From Dorea sp. AF36-15AT (GTDB taxonomy: Bacteria; Bacillota; Clostridia; Lachnospirales; Lachnospiraceae), in the NCBI RefSeq assembly GCF_003477705.1, contig NZ_QUDV01000003.1, forward strand, positions 186,001 through 250,000: a stretch of 64,000 nucleotides of DNA, given 5' to 3'. A model generated the notes under the pieces. The model was not told the origin of the DNA and did no database searches. It saw only the letters and a program-made list of their open reading frames with translations. The translations under genes and the position numbers were made by a program. Shown piece after piece: positions 52,304 through 60,703 of the stretch. Positions within the stretch are counted from its first letter, which is position 1; every line of letters starts with the position of its first letter.

Positions 52304-53494
52304 ATGAAAGAATATAAGAGAATATTTGTGATCGTGATGGATTCACTGGGCATTGGTGCTATGCCGGATTCGGAAAAATTCGGAGATATTGGCGTGGATA
52401 CATTTGGACATATTCTGGAGCGGATGCGGACACTGGATATTCCAAATCTCCGGAAGCTTGGTATGCTGAATCTGCATTCCGGTGGTGATATGACAGGTAT
52501 CAAACAGCCTGTGGGAAGATATTGCAAAATGGCTGAGTGCAGCAATGGCAAGGATACCATGACAGGACACTGGGAAATGATGGGACTGCGTACGGAGAAG
52601 CCATTCCGTACATTTACGGAGACAGGATTTCCACCGGAACTGATCAAAGAACTGGAAGAGCACTGTGGAAAGCGGGTTATTGGCAACAAGAGTGCCAGTG
52701 GTACAGCGATTATTGAAGAACTGGGTGAGGAAGAGATCGCAACCGGAGCTATGATCGTCTATACGTCGGCTGATTCTGTGATGCAGATCTGTGGCAATGA
52801 AGAGACTTTCGATCTGGAGAATTTGTATCGGTGCTGTGAGATCGCCCGGGAACTTACAATGAAGGAAGAATGGCGTGTCGGACGAGTCATTGCAAGACCA
52901 TATATTGGTAAGAAAAAGGGTGAATTTAAGCGTACAAGTAATCGCAGAGATTATGCGTTGAAGCCGTCAGGAGCAACTACACTGAATGCACTTGCAGATG
53001 CGGGATATGATGTGATTGGCATTGGGAAGATCCATGACATTTTCTGCGGTGAAGGAATTACCGAAAGTCTGCATTCCACCAGTTCTGTTAATGGTATGGA
53101 GCAGACGATTGATATCTGTAAGAAGGACTTTGAAGGGCTGTGCTTTGTGAATCTGGTGGACTTTGATGCGCTGTGGGGACATCGCAGGAATCCGGAAGGT
53201 TACGGAAGAGAGATCGAGAAGCTGGATAAGAATCTGGGTGTACTTTTAGATACCATGCGGGAAGATGATCTACTGATCATAACGGCGGATCACGGGAATG
53301 ATCCAACCTACACCGGAACGGATCACACGCGTGAATACGTACCGTTACTGGCATATTCAAAGGAAATAAAAGAAGGCGGCAAGATACCGGATACAGATAC
53401 ATTTGCGGTGATCGGAGCGACGATCGCAGATAATTTTGATATCCGTATGCCAGAAGGAACCGTTGGATATTCTATCTTAGAAGAACTGAAATAA
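52304..53494 (+). CDS. deoB: Phosphopentomutase
   Basis: A 396-residue metalloenzyme that interconverts (deoxy)ribose-1-phosphate and 5-phosphate. Seen: [30 protein letters not shown] at the N terminus with a metal-binding Asp, [11 protein letters not shown], and [32 protein letters not shown] with Asp-His metal ligands. The start at 52304 is chosen for GACGAGGAG upstream. It completes the udp-cdd-deoB pyrimidine salvage unit. Confidence 0.96.
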   Translation: MKEYKRIFVIVMDSLGIGAMPDSEKFGDIGVDTFGHILERMRTLDIPNLRKLGMLNLHSGGDMTGIKQPVGRYCKMAECSNGKDTMTGHWEMMGLRTEKPFRTFTETGFPPELIKELEEHCGKRVIGNKSASGTAIIEELGEEEIATGAMIVYTSADSVMQICGNEETFDLENLYRCCEIARELTMKEEWRVGRVIARPYIGKKKGEFKRTSNRRDYALKPSGATTLNALADAGYDVIGIGKIHDIFCGEGITESLHSTSSVNGMEQTIDICKKDFEGLCFVNLVDFDALWGHRRNPEGYGREIEKLDKNLGVLLDTMREDDLLIITADHGNDPTYTGTDHTREYVPLLAYSKEIKEGGKIPDTDTFAVIGATIADNFDIRMPEGTVGYSILEELK

Positions 53495-53524
53495 GGATAA
53501 TAGAAGCAGGGAGCAATGAAGTGA

Positions 53525-54103
53525 ATGATTAATCGAGAAGATATGCTGGAGCTCAGCAGAAGAATGACACCGGCCAGAGCATCAGTGGCAAGAATCGCAG
53601 GTGCATATTTTGATGAAGAAGGTTGTGTAGATGGAACATTTAATACACATTTTCTGAAACTTTCAGCAGCAGAGCGCAGCCGCAATCTGAATCAGGCCAA
53701 GACACTCCTCCTCGCTAAAACAAACGAGGAACTGAAGGAATATCCGATTCCGGCAGCAGAACGGAAACCGGGAAGTATCTGGCAGCTTCTCGATGGAATA
53801 CTGGAATCAGAATTAAAAAATGATGCATTTTTAGATATCTTATACGAGGTGATCAGTGAGAAATATCAGCCTGGTTATTCTTACGCGTGCTTTTTATATT
53901 TCGGACAGTACGATGTGCCGGTCAAGGGCAGTGATAAGGAATGGTTGGAAGGATCGGAAGAAGTCTATACTTATCTGCTATGTACACTTAGTCCGCTGGA
54001 AGGCGAGTATGAGCCGGGAAAACCAACAGCGGGATTCCTGTATCCGGCGTTTAAAGAGAGAAGTGGAAATTGCGAGTATATGAATGTTTTAAGGTTAGGT
54101 TAA
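53525..54103 (+). CDS. DUF4317 family protein, short form
   Basis: A 192-residue protein resembling the N-terminal half of DUF4317 proteins: MINREDMLELSRRMTPARASVARIAGAYFDEEGCVDGTFNTHFLKLS, then a helical block and FLYFGQYDVPVKGSDKEWLEGSEEVYTYLLCTLSPLEGEYEPGKPTAGFLYPAFKERSGN. Family members I remember are about twice as long, so this copy may lack the C-terminal domain or be a natural short form. The stop is followed directly by a promoter for the next gene, with no sign of the missing part. Function unknown. Confidence 0.6.
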   Translation: MINREDMLELSRRMTPARASVARIAGAYFDEEGCVDGTFNTHFLKLSAAERSRNLNQAKTLLLAKTNEELKEYPIPAAERKPGSIWQLLDGILESELKNDAFLDILYEVISEKYQPGYSYACFLYFGQYDVPVKGSDKEWLEGSEEVYTYLLCTLSPLEGEYEPGKPTAGFLYPAFKERSGNCEYMNVLRLG

Positions 54104-54113
54104 GGCTCCGCCC

Positions 54114-54141
54114 ATTGTACCTTAAGATTCTTTTGTTATAC
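54114..54141 (+). promoter_or_regulatory. Candidate promoter for the DUF975-two-component operon
   Basis: TTGTAC at 54114-54119, a 16-base spacer and TATACT at 54136-54141, 60 bases before the DUF975 start. Confidence 0.5.
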
Positions 54142-54201
54142 TTACAGCATAGAAACAAAGAACTACTTTTTGAAATATAAAAGGAGACAGGAGGAGTTAT
54201 T

Positions 54202-54957
54202 ATGGGAGCATGGAGTCGTAAAGGACTGAAAGAAAAAGCGAAGATCAGATTAAAAGCAAATTACTGGAAGGCGGTGCTTGTCGGGTTACTCGCAGTGTTG
54301 ATTGGAGGTGGAAGTTCAGCAGCATCTGGAGTATCATCTGGTGTACAATCGAGTTCGACAGATATGATAGGGGATTCGATTGTGAATAGAATACCTTATA
54401 TCTCTCCGGCAGGTACGATTATGATAATTCTGTTTGCATTGGCTGTGGCATGTATCGCGATTGCGATAGCAATTGTTTTAAATGTATTGCTGATCAATCC
54501 ACTGGAGATTGGACGCAACCGTTTCTTCTACAGAGACCTGGAAGAAAATGCAGAGATTAAAGAGGTGTGCTTTACATTTGACAGAGGCTACAGGAACGGT
54601 GTGAAGATTATGTTCTTCCGTGATCTGTATACCATCCTCTGGTCACTTTTGTTTATCATTCCTGGTATTGTTAAGTCTTATGAATATCGCATGATTCCAT
54701 ATATTCTGGGCGAAAATCCAGACATGAATCGGGAACAGGTATTTGCAATGAGTAAGCAGATGATGGATGGAAATAAATGGAATACATTTGTCCTGGATCT
54801 GTCATTTATCCTGTGGGATCTTCTTGGAGCATGCACAATGGGTATTCTTCACGTATTCTATATCGAGCCATATAAAAGACTTACGGATGCCGGGCTTTAT
54901 CAGGCATTGAAAGAACAGATGTTAGCAAGAACAGAGAATGTAGTGGGAGAACAGTAG
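54202..54957 (+). CDS. DUF975 family membrane protein
   Basis: A 251-residue integral membrane protein. The N terminus WSRKGLKEKAKIRLKANYWKAVLVGLLAVLIGGGSS is the family signature, and several hydrophobic segments follow, including MIILFALAVACIAIAIAIVLNVLLI and a late one near 200-220. GRNRFFYRDLEENAEIKEVCFTFDRGYRNGVKIMFFRDLYTILWSLLFIIPGIVKSYEYRMIPYILGENP is typical DUF975. Function unknown. It is followed 12 bases later by a response regulator, so the two-component system may sense cell-envelope stress and include it. GGAGG is upstream of the ATG. Confidence 0.88.
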   Translation: MGAWSRKGLKEKAKIRLKANYWKAVLVGLLAVLIGGGSSAASGVSSGVQSSSTDMIGDSIVNRIPYISPAGTIMIILFALAVACIAIAIAIVLNVLLINPLEIGRNRFFYRDLEENAEIKEVCFTFDRGYRNGVKIMFFRDLYTILWSLLFIIPGIVKSYEYRMIPYILGENPDMNREQVFAMSKQMMDGNKWNTFVLDLSFILWDLLGACTMGILHVFYIEPYKRLTDAGLYQALKEQMLARTENVVGEQ

Positions 54958-54969
54958 GGGAAGACTCTT

Positions 54970-55665
54970 ATGAAATATGTGATTTTAATTGCTGATGATG
55001 AAGCAGAGATCAGAGATTTGCTCAGATTATATTTGGAAAACAGTGGATATGATGTCCTCGAGGCCGCAGATGGTCTCGAGGCATTGGAGGTTCTGGAGAA
55101 AGAACATGTGGATCTTGCAGTACTGGATGTGATGATGCCGCGCATGAATGGGCTGCATGTGTTGAAAAAGATTCGGGAAACGAGTAATATTCCGGTGCTT
55201 GTATTTTCAGCAAAAGATGCAGATTCAGATAAGATTCTTGGGCTCAATTTGGGCGCGGACGATTATCTGACGAAGCCATTTAATCCACTCGAAGCAGTAG
55301 CAAGAATTCAGTCGAATATCCGACGTTTCTATTCGCTGGGTGGGCATGATGGGAAGAGGGAGTCAGAGACTGCCAATCTGAAGGTGAGGGATTTGACGCT
55401 GGATACAGAAAGCTGCGTGCTGTATCGGGAAAAAGAACCAATCGAACTGTCTTCTGTGGAATACCGGATTATGTATATGTTCATGGAACATCCCGGAAAA
55501 GTATTTACAAAAGGGCAGATCTTTCAGGCTGGATGGAACGAAGAATATATGGACGATGATAATAATGTTATGGTGTGCATCAGCAAACTCAGAGCAAAGT
55601 TATCAAATGATGGAAGTAAATATATCAAGACGGTCAGAGGGCTGGGATACCGATTGGAGAAATAG
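54970..55665 (+). CDS. OmpR family response regulator
   Basis: A 231-residue two-component regulator. The receiver has acidic pair DD (9-10), phospho-acceptor Asp53 in LAVLDVMMPRMNG, and Lys in YLTKPF near 104. The winged-helix output domain (about 130-231) ends with NNVMVCISKLRAKLSNDGSKYIKTVRGLGYRLEK. It resembles VanR/CroR-type regulators in overall pattern. The cognate kinase gene follows with almost no gap. Confidence 0.95.
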   Translation: MKYVILIADDEAEIRDLLRLYLENSGYDVLEAADGLEALEVLEKEHVDLAVLDVMMPRMNGLHVLKKIRETSNIPVLVFSAKDADSDKILGLNLGADDYLTKPFNPLEAVARIQSNIRRFYSLGGHDGKRESETANLKVRDLTLDTESCVLYREKEPIELSSVEYRIMYMFMEHPGKVFTKGQIFQAGWNEEYMDDDNNVMVCISKLRAKLSNDGSKYIKTVRGLGYRLEK

Positions 55666-55680
55666 ATGGAGGAAAAGGGA

Positions 55681-56877
55681 ATGGCACAAACAGATACGTC
55701 GCAGACAATAGAACATCTGAAACGTTTCCTGATTATTCGTCTGTTGGCAGTAATGGTATTTATCTTTGCCTGTGAAGCAATTATTAATCTGATTGTAACC
55801 AGAATCATGTTTCCTGTTTTTAATATATTATTTGGGACAGAGCCGATTTTTACAAATCAGTCAGCAGGGGAAAATATTATCTTATTGCTGCGAATGGCCG
55901 GTTATTTGTTGCTGACTGGAATTAATATACTACTTCCAAATGGTCTGGCTGGAATATTTTCCTATATTTCAGCAGGTTTGTGGAAAAACAGCAATCTTCT
56001 TACCGGAATGTCCGGAACGGAACAGATGTTGATATTTGTAGTGTTGTTTGTTTTTATCTGCCTTTATCTGCTTCCGTATATGGTAGGCATTTTATATTAC
56101 AGTGGTATTGTGGTAAGGAAAATGGAAGAGGTGCGGGAATACGACAGAAGGCAGCAGGAAGCATTTGCCAGAAAGAGGAATCTGTTGCTGTCCGATATTA
56201 CCCATGATCTGAAAACTCCGATCACAACTGTTGCCGGATATGTACAGGCATTGAATGACGGCATGGTGGAAGATCCGGAAAAGCAGAAGCAATACCTGGA
56301 ATCAATTCGGAAGAAATCGTTGGAAATGAGTGAGCTGATCACATTGCTTTTTAATTATGTGAAGCTGGACAGCGAAGGATTTGATCTGAAAAAGGAACGG
56401 ATCAATATCACAGAACTTGTCCTTCAGCTTGTGGCAGGTGCGTATACTGATATGGAAGAGGCTGGGATGATTCCTGATATAGATATTCCGGAAGAAGCGG
56501 ACTATGCAGAAATAGATAAAATGCAGTTCAGCCGTGCATTTACAAATTTGCTTACGAATGCTATCAAGCATAATGAAGCAGGAACCAGCATAAAAATCAG
56601 CATGAAAAAGAAGCTTAGTTATCTGGTGATCAAAGTCATGGATTCCGGCGAGAGGATCGATTTGGAGTTAGCACAGCAGTTGTTCGACCCGTTTGTTATG
56701 GGCGATGAATCGCGAAACAGCCGAGGCGGAAGCGGACTTGGATTAAGCGTTTCAAAAAAAGTCATTGAAATGCACGGAGGCAATCTGACATTGGAGCAGC
56801 CGACAGAAGAAGGATATACGAAAGCATTTTGTATTAAGATAAAACAAGTGGAAGAGAAACCATATGAATATGAGTAA
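55681..56877 (+). CDS. Sensor histidine kinase
   Basis: A membrane histidine kinase of 398 residues from the start at 55681, which has GGAGG 8 bases upstream. The alternative ATG at 55666, directly after the response regulator stop, would add five residues. Three hydrophobic segments lie at about 16-42, 66-86 and 116-142. The H-box is LLLSDITHDLKTPITTVAGY with His near 175, and then N-box FTNLLTNAIKHNEAG and G-box GSGLGLSVSKKVIEMHGG. It resembles VanS-type kinases without a large extracellular sensor. It ends close to the hairpin in front of spoIIID. Confidence 0.93.
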   Translation: MAQTDTSQTIEHLKRFLIIRLLAVMVFIFACEAIINLIVTRIMFPVFNILFGTEPIFTNQSAGENIILLLRMAGYLLLTGINILLPNGLAGIFSYISAGLWKNSNLLTGMSGTEQMLIFVVLFVFICLYLLPYMVGILYYSGIVVRKMEEVREYDRRQQEAFARKRNLLLSDITHDLKTPITTVAGYVQALNDGMVEDPEKQKQYLESIRKKSLEMSELITLLFNYVKLDSEGFDLKKERINITELVLQLVAGAYTDMEEAGMIPDIDIPEEADYAEIDKMQFSRAFTNLLTNAIKHNEAGTSIKISMKKKLSYLVIKVMDSGERIDLELAQQLFDPFVMGDESRNSRGGSGLGLSVSKKVIEMHGGNLTLEQPTEEGYTKAFCIKIKQVEEKPYEYE

Positions 56878-56912
56878 GGGAAGAATTTTAACATAGACAT
56901 ACATCAAAACGC

Positions 56913-56950
56913 CCCTGCATAGATTGTAAAAAACGAACTATGCAGGGGTT
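56913..56950 (+). terminator. Hairpin before spoIIID: terminator that includes the spoIIID ribosome site
   Basis: CCCCTGCATAG (56913-56923) and CTATGCAGGGG (56939-56949) form a perfect 11-bp stem with a 15-base loop, followed by TTTTGT. The right arm contains the AGGGG that serves as the ribosome binding site of spoIIID (ATG at 56955). Read-through RNA from the two-component operon would fold it and hide that site. Confidence 0.7.
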
Positions 56951-56954
56951 TTGT

Positions 56955-57236
56955 ATGAAAGAATATATTGAAGAACGTGCAATTGAGATCGCCTATTATA
57001 TCATCGAACATAAGGCTACGGTCCGCCAGACGGCCAGGCAGTTTGGAGTCAGTAAGAGCACTATACACAAGGATGTGACAGAGAGACTTCTTACAGTTAA
57101 TCCATCGCTGGCAGCGGAGGTGCGCAAGGTTCTGGATGTGAACAAATCCGAGCGGCACATCCGCGGCGGTATGGCGACGCGTGAAAAATATCTTCATCAG
57201 CACGAACTGTCAGAGACAGCATTTAAGACAGTGTAA
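56955..57236 (+). CDS. spoIIID: Sporulation transcription factor SpoIIID
   Basis: A 93-residue DNA-binding protein active in the mother cell, where it adjusts sigma-E genes and promotes sigma-K expression. The HTH is KATVRQTARQFGVSKSTIHKDVTERL (about 25-50). The following VNPSLAAEVRKVLDVNKSERHIRGGMATREKYLH is highly typical of the family. The start at 56955 matches other SpoIIID proteins; an earlier in-frame ATG at 56940 lies in the hairpin. A CATACATC-like element near 56900 could be a sigma-E -10 box, but this is weak. It overlaps the convergent mgtE 3' end by 14 bases. Confidence 0.96.
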   Translation: MKEYIEERAIEIAYYIIEHKATVRQTARQFGVSKSTIHKDVTERLLTVNPSLAAEVRKVLDVNKSERHIRGGMATREKYLHQHELSETAFKTV

Positions 57237-58563
57237 ATACTCTGGTCGCGATTGAGAAGTAGATCATGATCGAACAGGTATCTACTACAGTTGTGATCAG
57301 CGGCGATGCCATGATGGCAGGATCCATGTGTAGCTTCTTTGCAAACAATGGAAGCGTACAGCCGATGATCTTAGCAATGATGACAATCAATGACAGCGAC
57401 AGTGCGATAACGATTGCCATTTTTAAATCTTTGTACATAATAAAAATACGGATACCGTTGGCAATTGCCAGACCGATTCCGACTAGCAATGCGATGCGGA
57501 ATTCTTTGAAAATCACCCGGAAAATGTCTTTGAATTTGATCTCATCCAGGGCGAGTCCGCGGATGATCAGAGTCGAACTCTGCGAACCACAGTTACCGCC
57601 GGTATCCATCAGCATCGGGATAAATGATACCAGAAGTGGCACTGCCGCAAATGCATTTTCGTAACGGGTAATGATCGTTCCGGTAATTGTTGCGGAAAAC
57701 ATCAGCACCAGCAACCATACGAAACGATTTTTAGCGTGAGCAAAAACGGATGTATCAAAGTAGCTTTTTTCACTTGGTGTTACAGCGGCCATCACAGTCA
57801 TATCTTCTGTGGCCTCGTCTACTACGACATCAATAGCATCATCGACGGTGATGATGCCAACCATTAATCCGTCCGCATCCAGAACCGGAAGGGCAAGAAA
57901 GTCATATTTAGAGAAGAGCCTTGCAGCTTCTTCCTGGTCGGTATGTGTATGAACAGAGATGATCTCCGTCTCCATGATGTCACCAATTTTAGTGTCATCA
58001 TCCATGGTCATCAAATCCTTGGCAGTTACGATACCGATCAGCTTTCTGCGTTCCAGTACGTAACAGGTATAAATGGTCTCTTTGTGGATGCCGACTTCCT
58101 TGATGTGGCGCATGGCATCGCACACGGTCATGTCTTTTTTTAGTGCCACATATTCAGTAGTCATGATACTTCCGGCACTGTCATCAGGGTAGTTCAGCAA
58201 CAGATTAATATCGTCACGTTTGCTGCTGTCTACGGTGTCCAAAATACGGGTAACCAGATTAGCCGGAAATTCACCCAGCATATCTACGGTATCATCCATA
58301 TAAAGGTTATCAAGAAGCTCTTTCAGTTCCTTTTCGGTAAATATCTCTACCAGATAAGCCTGCATGGTGCTGCTCATATTGGAAAATACGTCAGAAGCTT
58401 CGTCTTTTGGAATCAGCCGGAATGCAATGGCCAGTTCCTTATCTTCTAATTCTGAAAGCAGAAGAGCAATGTCTACTGCGTTCATTACATTTAATATATT
58501 CTGGATTGTCTTGTAGTCTTTCTTCAAAAGCAGATCTTTGAAGATTGTTATTGTCATATTCAT
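57223..58563 (-). CDS. mgtE: Magnesium transporter MgtE
   Basis: A 446-residue magnesium channel. The N-terminal helical MgtE_N domain (about 20-120: IALLLSELEDKELAIAFRLIPKDEASDVFSNM) is followed by two CBS domains (about 130-250) that sense Mg. Five membrane helices follow (about 275-446) with the pore signature PLLVSFIPMLMDTGGNCGSQSSTLIIRGLALDEI and the Asp residue in DPAIMASPLITTVVDTCSI. AAAGGATGGG precedes the ATG. Its long leader holds an M-box riboswitch, so both RNA and protein respond to Mg. Confidence 0.96.
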   Translation of the reverse strand: MNMTITIFKDLLLKKDYKTIQNILNVMNAVDIALLLSELEDKELAIAFRLIPKDEASDVFSNMSSTMQAYLVEIFTEKELKELLDNLYMDDTVDMLGEFPANLVTRILDTVDSSKRDDINLLLNYPDDSAGSIMTTEYVALKKDMTVCDAMRHIKEVGIHKETIYTCYVLERRKLIGIVTAKDLMTMDDDTKIGDIMETEIISVHTHTDQEEAARLFSKYDFLALPVLDADGLMVGIITVDDAIDVVVDEATEDMTVMAAVTPSEKSYFDTSVFAHAKNRFVWLLVLMFSATITGTIITRYENAFAAVPLLVSFIPMLMDTGGNCGSQSSTLIIRGLALDEIKFKDIFRVIFKEFRIALLVGIGLAIANGIRIFIMYKDLKMAIVIALSLSLIVIIAKIIGCTLPLFAKKLHMDPAIMASPLITTVVDTCSIMIYFSIATRVFTLS

Positions 58564-58630
58564 CGGAATCCCATCCTTTCATTAATATCAGTCGAAAGTT
58601 GTATATCAAATTATCCGCGTCCGAATCCAT
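58439..58630 (-). CDS. Possible upstream open reading frame overlapping the mgtE start
   Basis: After the riboswitch terminator, AAAAAGGTGGTGAG lies just before an ATG at 58628-58630. The frame starts MDSDADNLIYNFRLILMKGWDSDEYDNN, so it is acidic, and it overlaps the first 125 bases of mgtE in another frame, ending at 58439. It could be a leader peptide that tunes mgtE translation, or chance. The ribosome site is the only direct support. Confidence 0.25.
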   Translation of the reverse strand: MDSDADNLIYNFRLILMKGWDSDEYDNNNLQRSAFEERLQDNPEYIKCNERSRHCSSAFRIRR

Positions 58631-58661
58631 TACTCTCACCACCTTTTTCTCGTAAAAATAT

Positions 58662-58887
58662 AAAAAACCTCATCAAAGCCTGAGCAATGACAAGGTTGTT
58701 CTGTCTCCAAATAATCATCATCGTTCAAGCTTTAGTATCGCAGGGCTTAATAATTGCATTAGGTTATGCCTTAAATACGACATAGCCTGTTGACCAGCGA
58801 ATCGTGTCTCCACGTTTTTGCGGCAGCAATCTTAGGAATAACCATATCCCTGCGGTAACCTCACCTACCGAGAATATTTAATTCTGC
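58662..58887 (-). promoter_or_regulatory. M-box (ykoK leader) magnesium riboswitch with terminator
   Basis: On the minus strand the aptamer shows the M-box hallmarks GGTAGGTGAGG, GCTGCCGC, AAAACGT and GGTCAACAG in order (about 58875 to 58780). It ends in an intrinsic terminator, AACCTTGTCA / TGATGAGGTT (58666-58697), followed by TTTTTTA. This is 100 bases before the mgtE start. By family knowledge high Mg folds the aptamer and promotes termination. The conserved blocks are seen; folding was not computed. Confidence 0.85.
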
Positions 58888-58893
58888 AAACTC

Positions 58894-58922
58894 ATTCTAC
58901 CGCCCGAGGTAGGGGATGTCAA
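58894..58922 (-). promoter_or_regulatory. Sigma-A promoter of the mgtE riboswitch transcript
   Basis: On the minus strand a consensus TTGACA (58922-58917), a 17-base spacer and TAGAAT (58899-58894). The expected start near 58887 is just before the first M-box blocks. Confidence 0.85.
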
Positions 58923-58988
58923 CCAATAGTTACTAGTTATATGAAGAAATTGGGTTAAATTTTGGTAAAAGAAATCATACTTCGATGC

Positions 58989-59017
58989 TTGTAAATATCG
59001 GAGTGCTATTTTATAAT
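58989..59017 (+). promoter_or_regulatory. Sigma-A promoter of guaA
   Basis: TTGTAA at 58989-58994, a 17-base spacer and TATAAT at 59012-59017, 65 bases before the guaA start. No purine riboswitch was recognised in the short leader. Confidence 0.7.
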
Positions 59018-59081
59018 GAAAAGAAGTACGGAAGCCTGGCATAGTGTCTGGCTTTCAGGACAAGATTGAGGAGGAACACAG

Positions 59082-60626
59082 GTGGATAGAGAATTAGTAA
59101 TTGTACTTGATTTCGGCGGACAGTATAATCAGTTGGTTGCAAGACGTGTCCGTGAGTGCAATGTATATTGTGAGATTTATTCTTACAAGACTGATATTGA
59201 GAAAATCAAGGCTATGAACCCGAAGGGAATCATCCTGACCGGAGGTCCGAACAGCTGTTATGAGGCGGATTCTCCGACATATGCAAAGGAATTATTTGAA
59301 ATGGGTATTCCGGTGCTCGGACTTTGCTATGGTGCACAGTTAATGATGCATATATTAGGTGGTAAAGTAGAGCGTGCAGATGTCCGTGAATATGGTAAGA
59401 CAGAAGTATTTGTAGATAAGACATCTCCATTATTCGGTGATGTGTCTGAGAAGACGATATGCTGGATGAGCCATTTTGATTATATTTCAAAGATTGCTCC
59501 GGGATTCCGGATTACAGCACACACAGCAGACTGCCCAACAGCAGCGGCAGAGTGTCAGGAGAAAGGACTGTATGCAATTCAGTTCCATCCGGAAGTATTG
59601 CACACACCAGAAGGAACCAAGATGCTGTATAATTTTGTAAGAAACGTCTGTGGATGTGCCGGCGACTGGAAGATGGATGCGTTTGTAGAGAATTCTATTA
59701 AGGCTATCCGTGAAAAGGTCGGAGACGGTAAAGTGCTCTGTGCATTATCAGGTGGTGTAGATTCATCTGTAGCAGCTGTTATGTTGTCAAAAGCAATCGG
59801 TAATCAGCTGACCTGTGTATTTGTAGATCATGGACTTCTTCGTAAAAATGAAGGAGATGAAGTAGAAGCAGTATTTGGACCAGATGGACCGTATGACCTG
59901 AATTTTATTCGCGTGAATGCGCAGGAACGTTTCTATAGTAAGCTTGCCGGAGTGGAAGAACCGGAGAGAAAGCGTAAGATCATCGGAGAAGAATTTATCC
60001 GTGTGTTTGAAGAAGAAGCTAAGAAGATCGGTGCAGTAGACTTTCTGGTACAGGGAACCATTTACCCGGACGTAGTAGAAAGCGGTCTGGGCGGTGAATC
60101 AGCAGTGATCAAGTCTCATCATAACGTAGGCGGACTTCCGGATTATGTAGATTTCAAAGAAATCATTGAACCACTGCGTGACCTGTTCAAAGACGAGGTA
60201 AGAAAAGCAGGTCTGGAAATGGGTATTCCGGAGTATCTTGTATTTCGTCAGCCATTCCCGGGACCGGGACTTGGTATCCGTATCATTGGAGAAGTCAATG
60301 CAGAAAAAGTACGCATCGTACAGGATGCAGATGCAATTTATCGTGAAGAGATTGCAAAAGCAGGACTTGATCGTGGAATCGGACAATACTTTGCAGCACT
60401 GACCAATATGCGAAGCGTTGGTGTTATGGGTGACGAAAGAACCTATGACTATGCAGTAGCATTGCGAGCAGTTAATACCATCGATTTTATGACGGCAGAG
60501 GCAGCTGAGCTTCCATTTGAAGTACTGCAGACGGTAATGAGCAGAATTATTAATGAGGTCAGAGGAGTCAACAGAGTATTCTATGATCTTACAAGTAAGC
60601 CGCCGGGTACGATTGAGTTCGAATAG
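59082..60626 (+). CDS. guaA: GMP synthase (glutamine-hydrolysing)
   Basis: A 514-residue two-domain enzyme that makes GMP from XMP, glutamine and ATP. The glutamine amidotransferase domain has [17 protein letters not shown] (Cys nucleophile near 86) and [11 protein letters not shown]. The ATP-PPase domain has [17 protein letters not shown] (P-loop near 222) and the C-terminal dimerisation part ends KPPGTIEFE. The start is GTG with GAGGAGG upstream. The 3' end of guaA is a known integration hotspot; here an integrase gene follows at once, with the coding sequence kept intact. Confidence 0.97.
   Translation: MDRELVIVLDFGGQYNQLVARRVRECNVYCEIYSYKTDIEKIKAMNPKGIILTGGPNSCYEADSPTYAKELFEMGIPVLGLCYGAQLMMHILGGKVERADVREYGKTEVFVDKTSPLFGDVSEKTICWMSHFDYISKIAPGFRITAHTADCPTAAAECQEKGLYAIQFHPEVLHTPEGTKMLYNFVRNVCGCAGDWKMDAFVENSIKAIREKVGDGKVLCALSGGVDSSVAAVMLSKAIGNQLTCVFVDHGLLRKNEGDEVEAVFGPDGPYDLNFIRVNAQERFYSKLAGVEEPERKRKIIGEEFIRVFEEEAKKIGAVDFLVQGTIYPDVVESGLGGESAVIKSHHNVGGLPDYVDFKEIIEPLRDLFKDEVRKAGLEMGIPEYLVFRQPFPGPGLGIRIIGEVNAEKVRIVQDADAIYREEIAKAGLDRGIGQYFAALTNMRSVGVMGDERTYDYAVALRAVNTIDFMTAEAAELPFEVLQTVMSRIINEVRGVNRVFYDLTSKPPGTIEFE
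60611..60626 (+). other. Likely attachment site (left end) at the guaA 3' terminus
   Basis: The last bases of guaA, GATTGAGTTCGAATAG, lie at the chromosome-element border. Elements that use guaA duplicate the terminal codons as att repeats. The matching right copy would be outside the window, so the exact core cannot be fixed. Confidence 0.45.
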
Positions 60627-60703
60627 TTGACGCTGGGCTACAAAGCCCGTAACCACGGGGCTTTGCGGCTTTGGGTGTTTGAAATTGCATTATCATTGCA
60701 TTT

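Noticed and set aside
60641..60665. Hairpin after guaA as a standard intrinsic terminator
   Set aside because: The stem is good but no T-run follows on the plus strand; it may instead belong to the element end.
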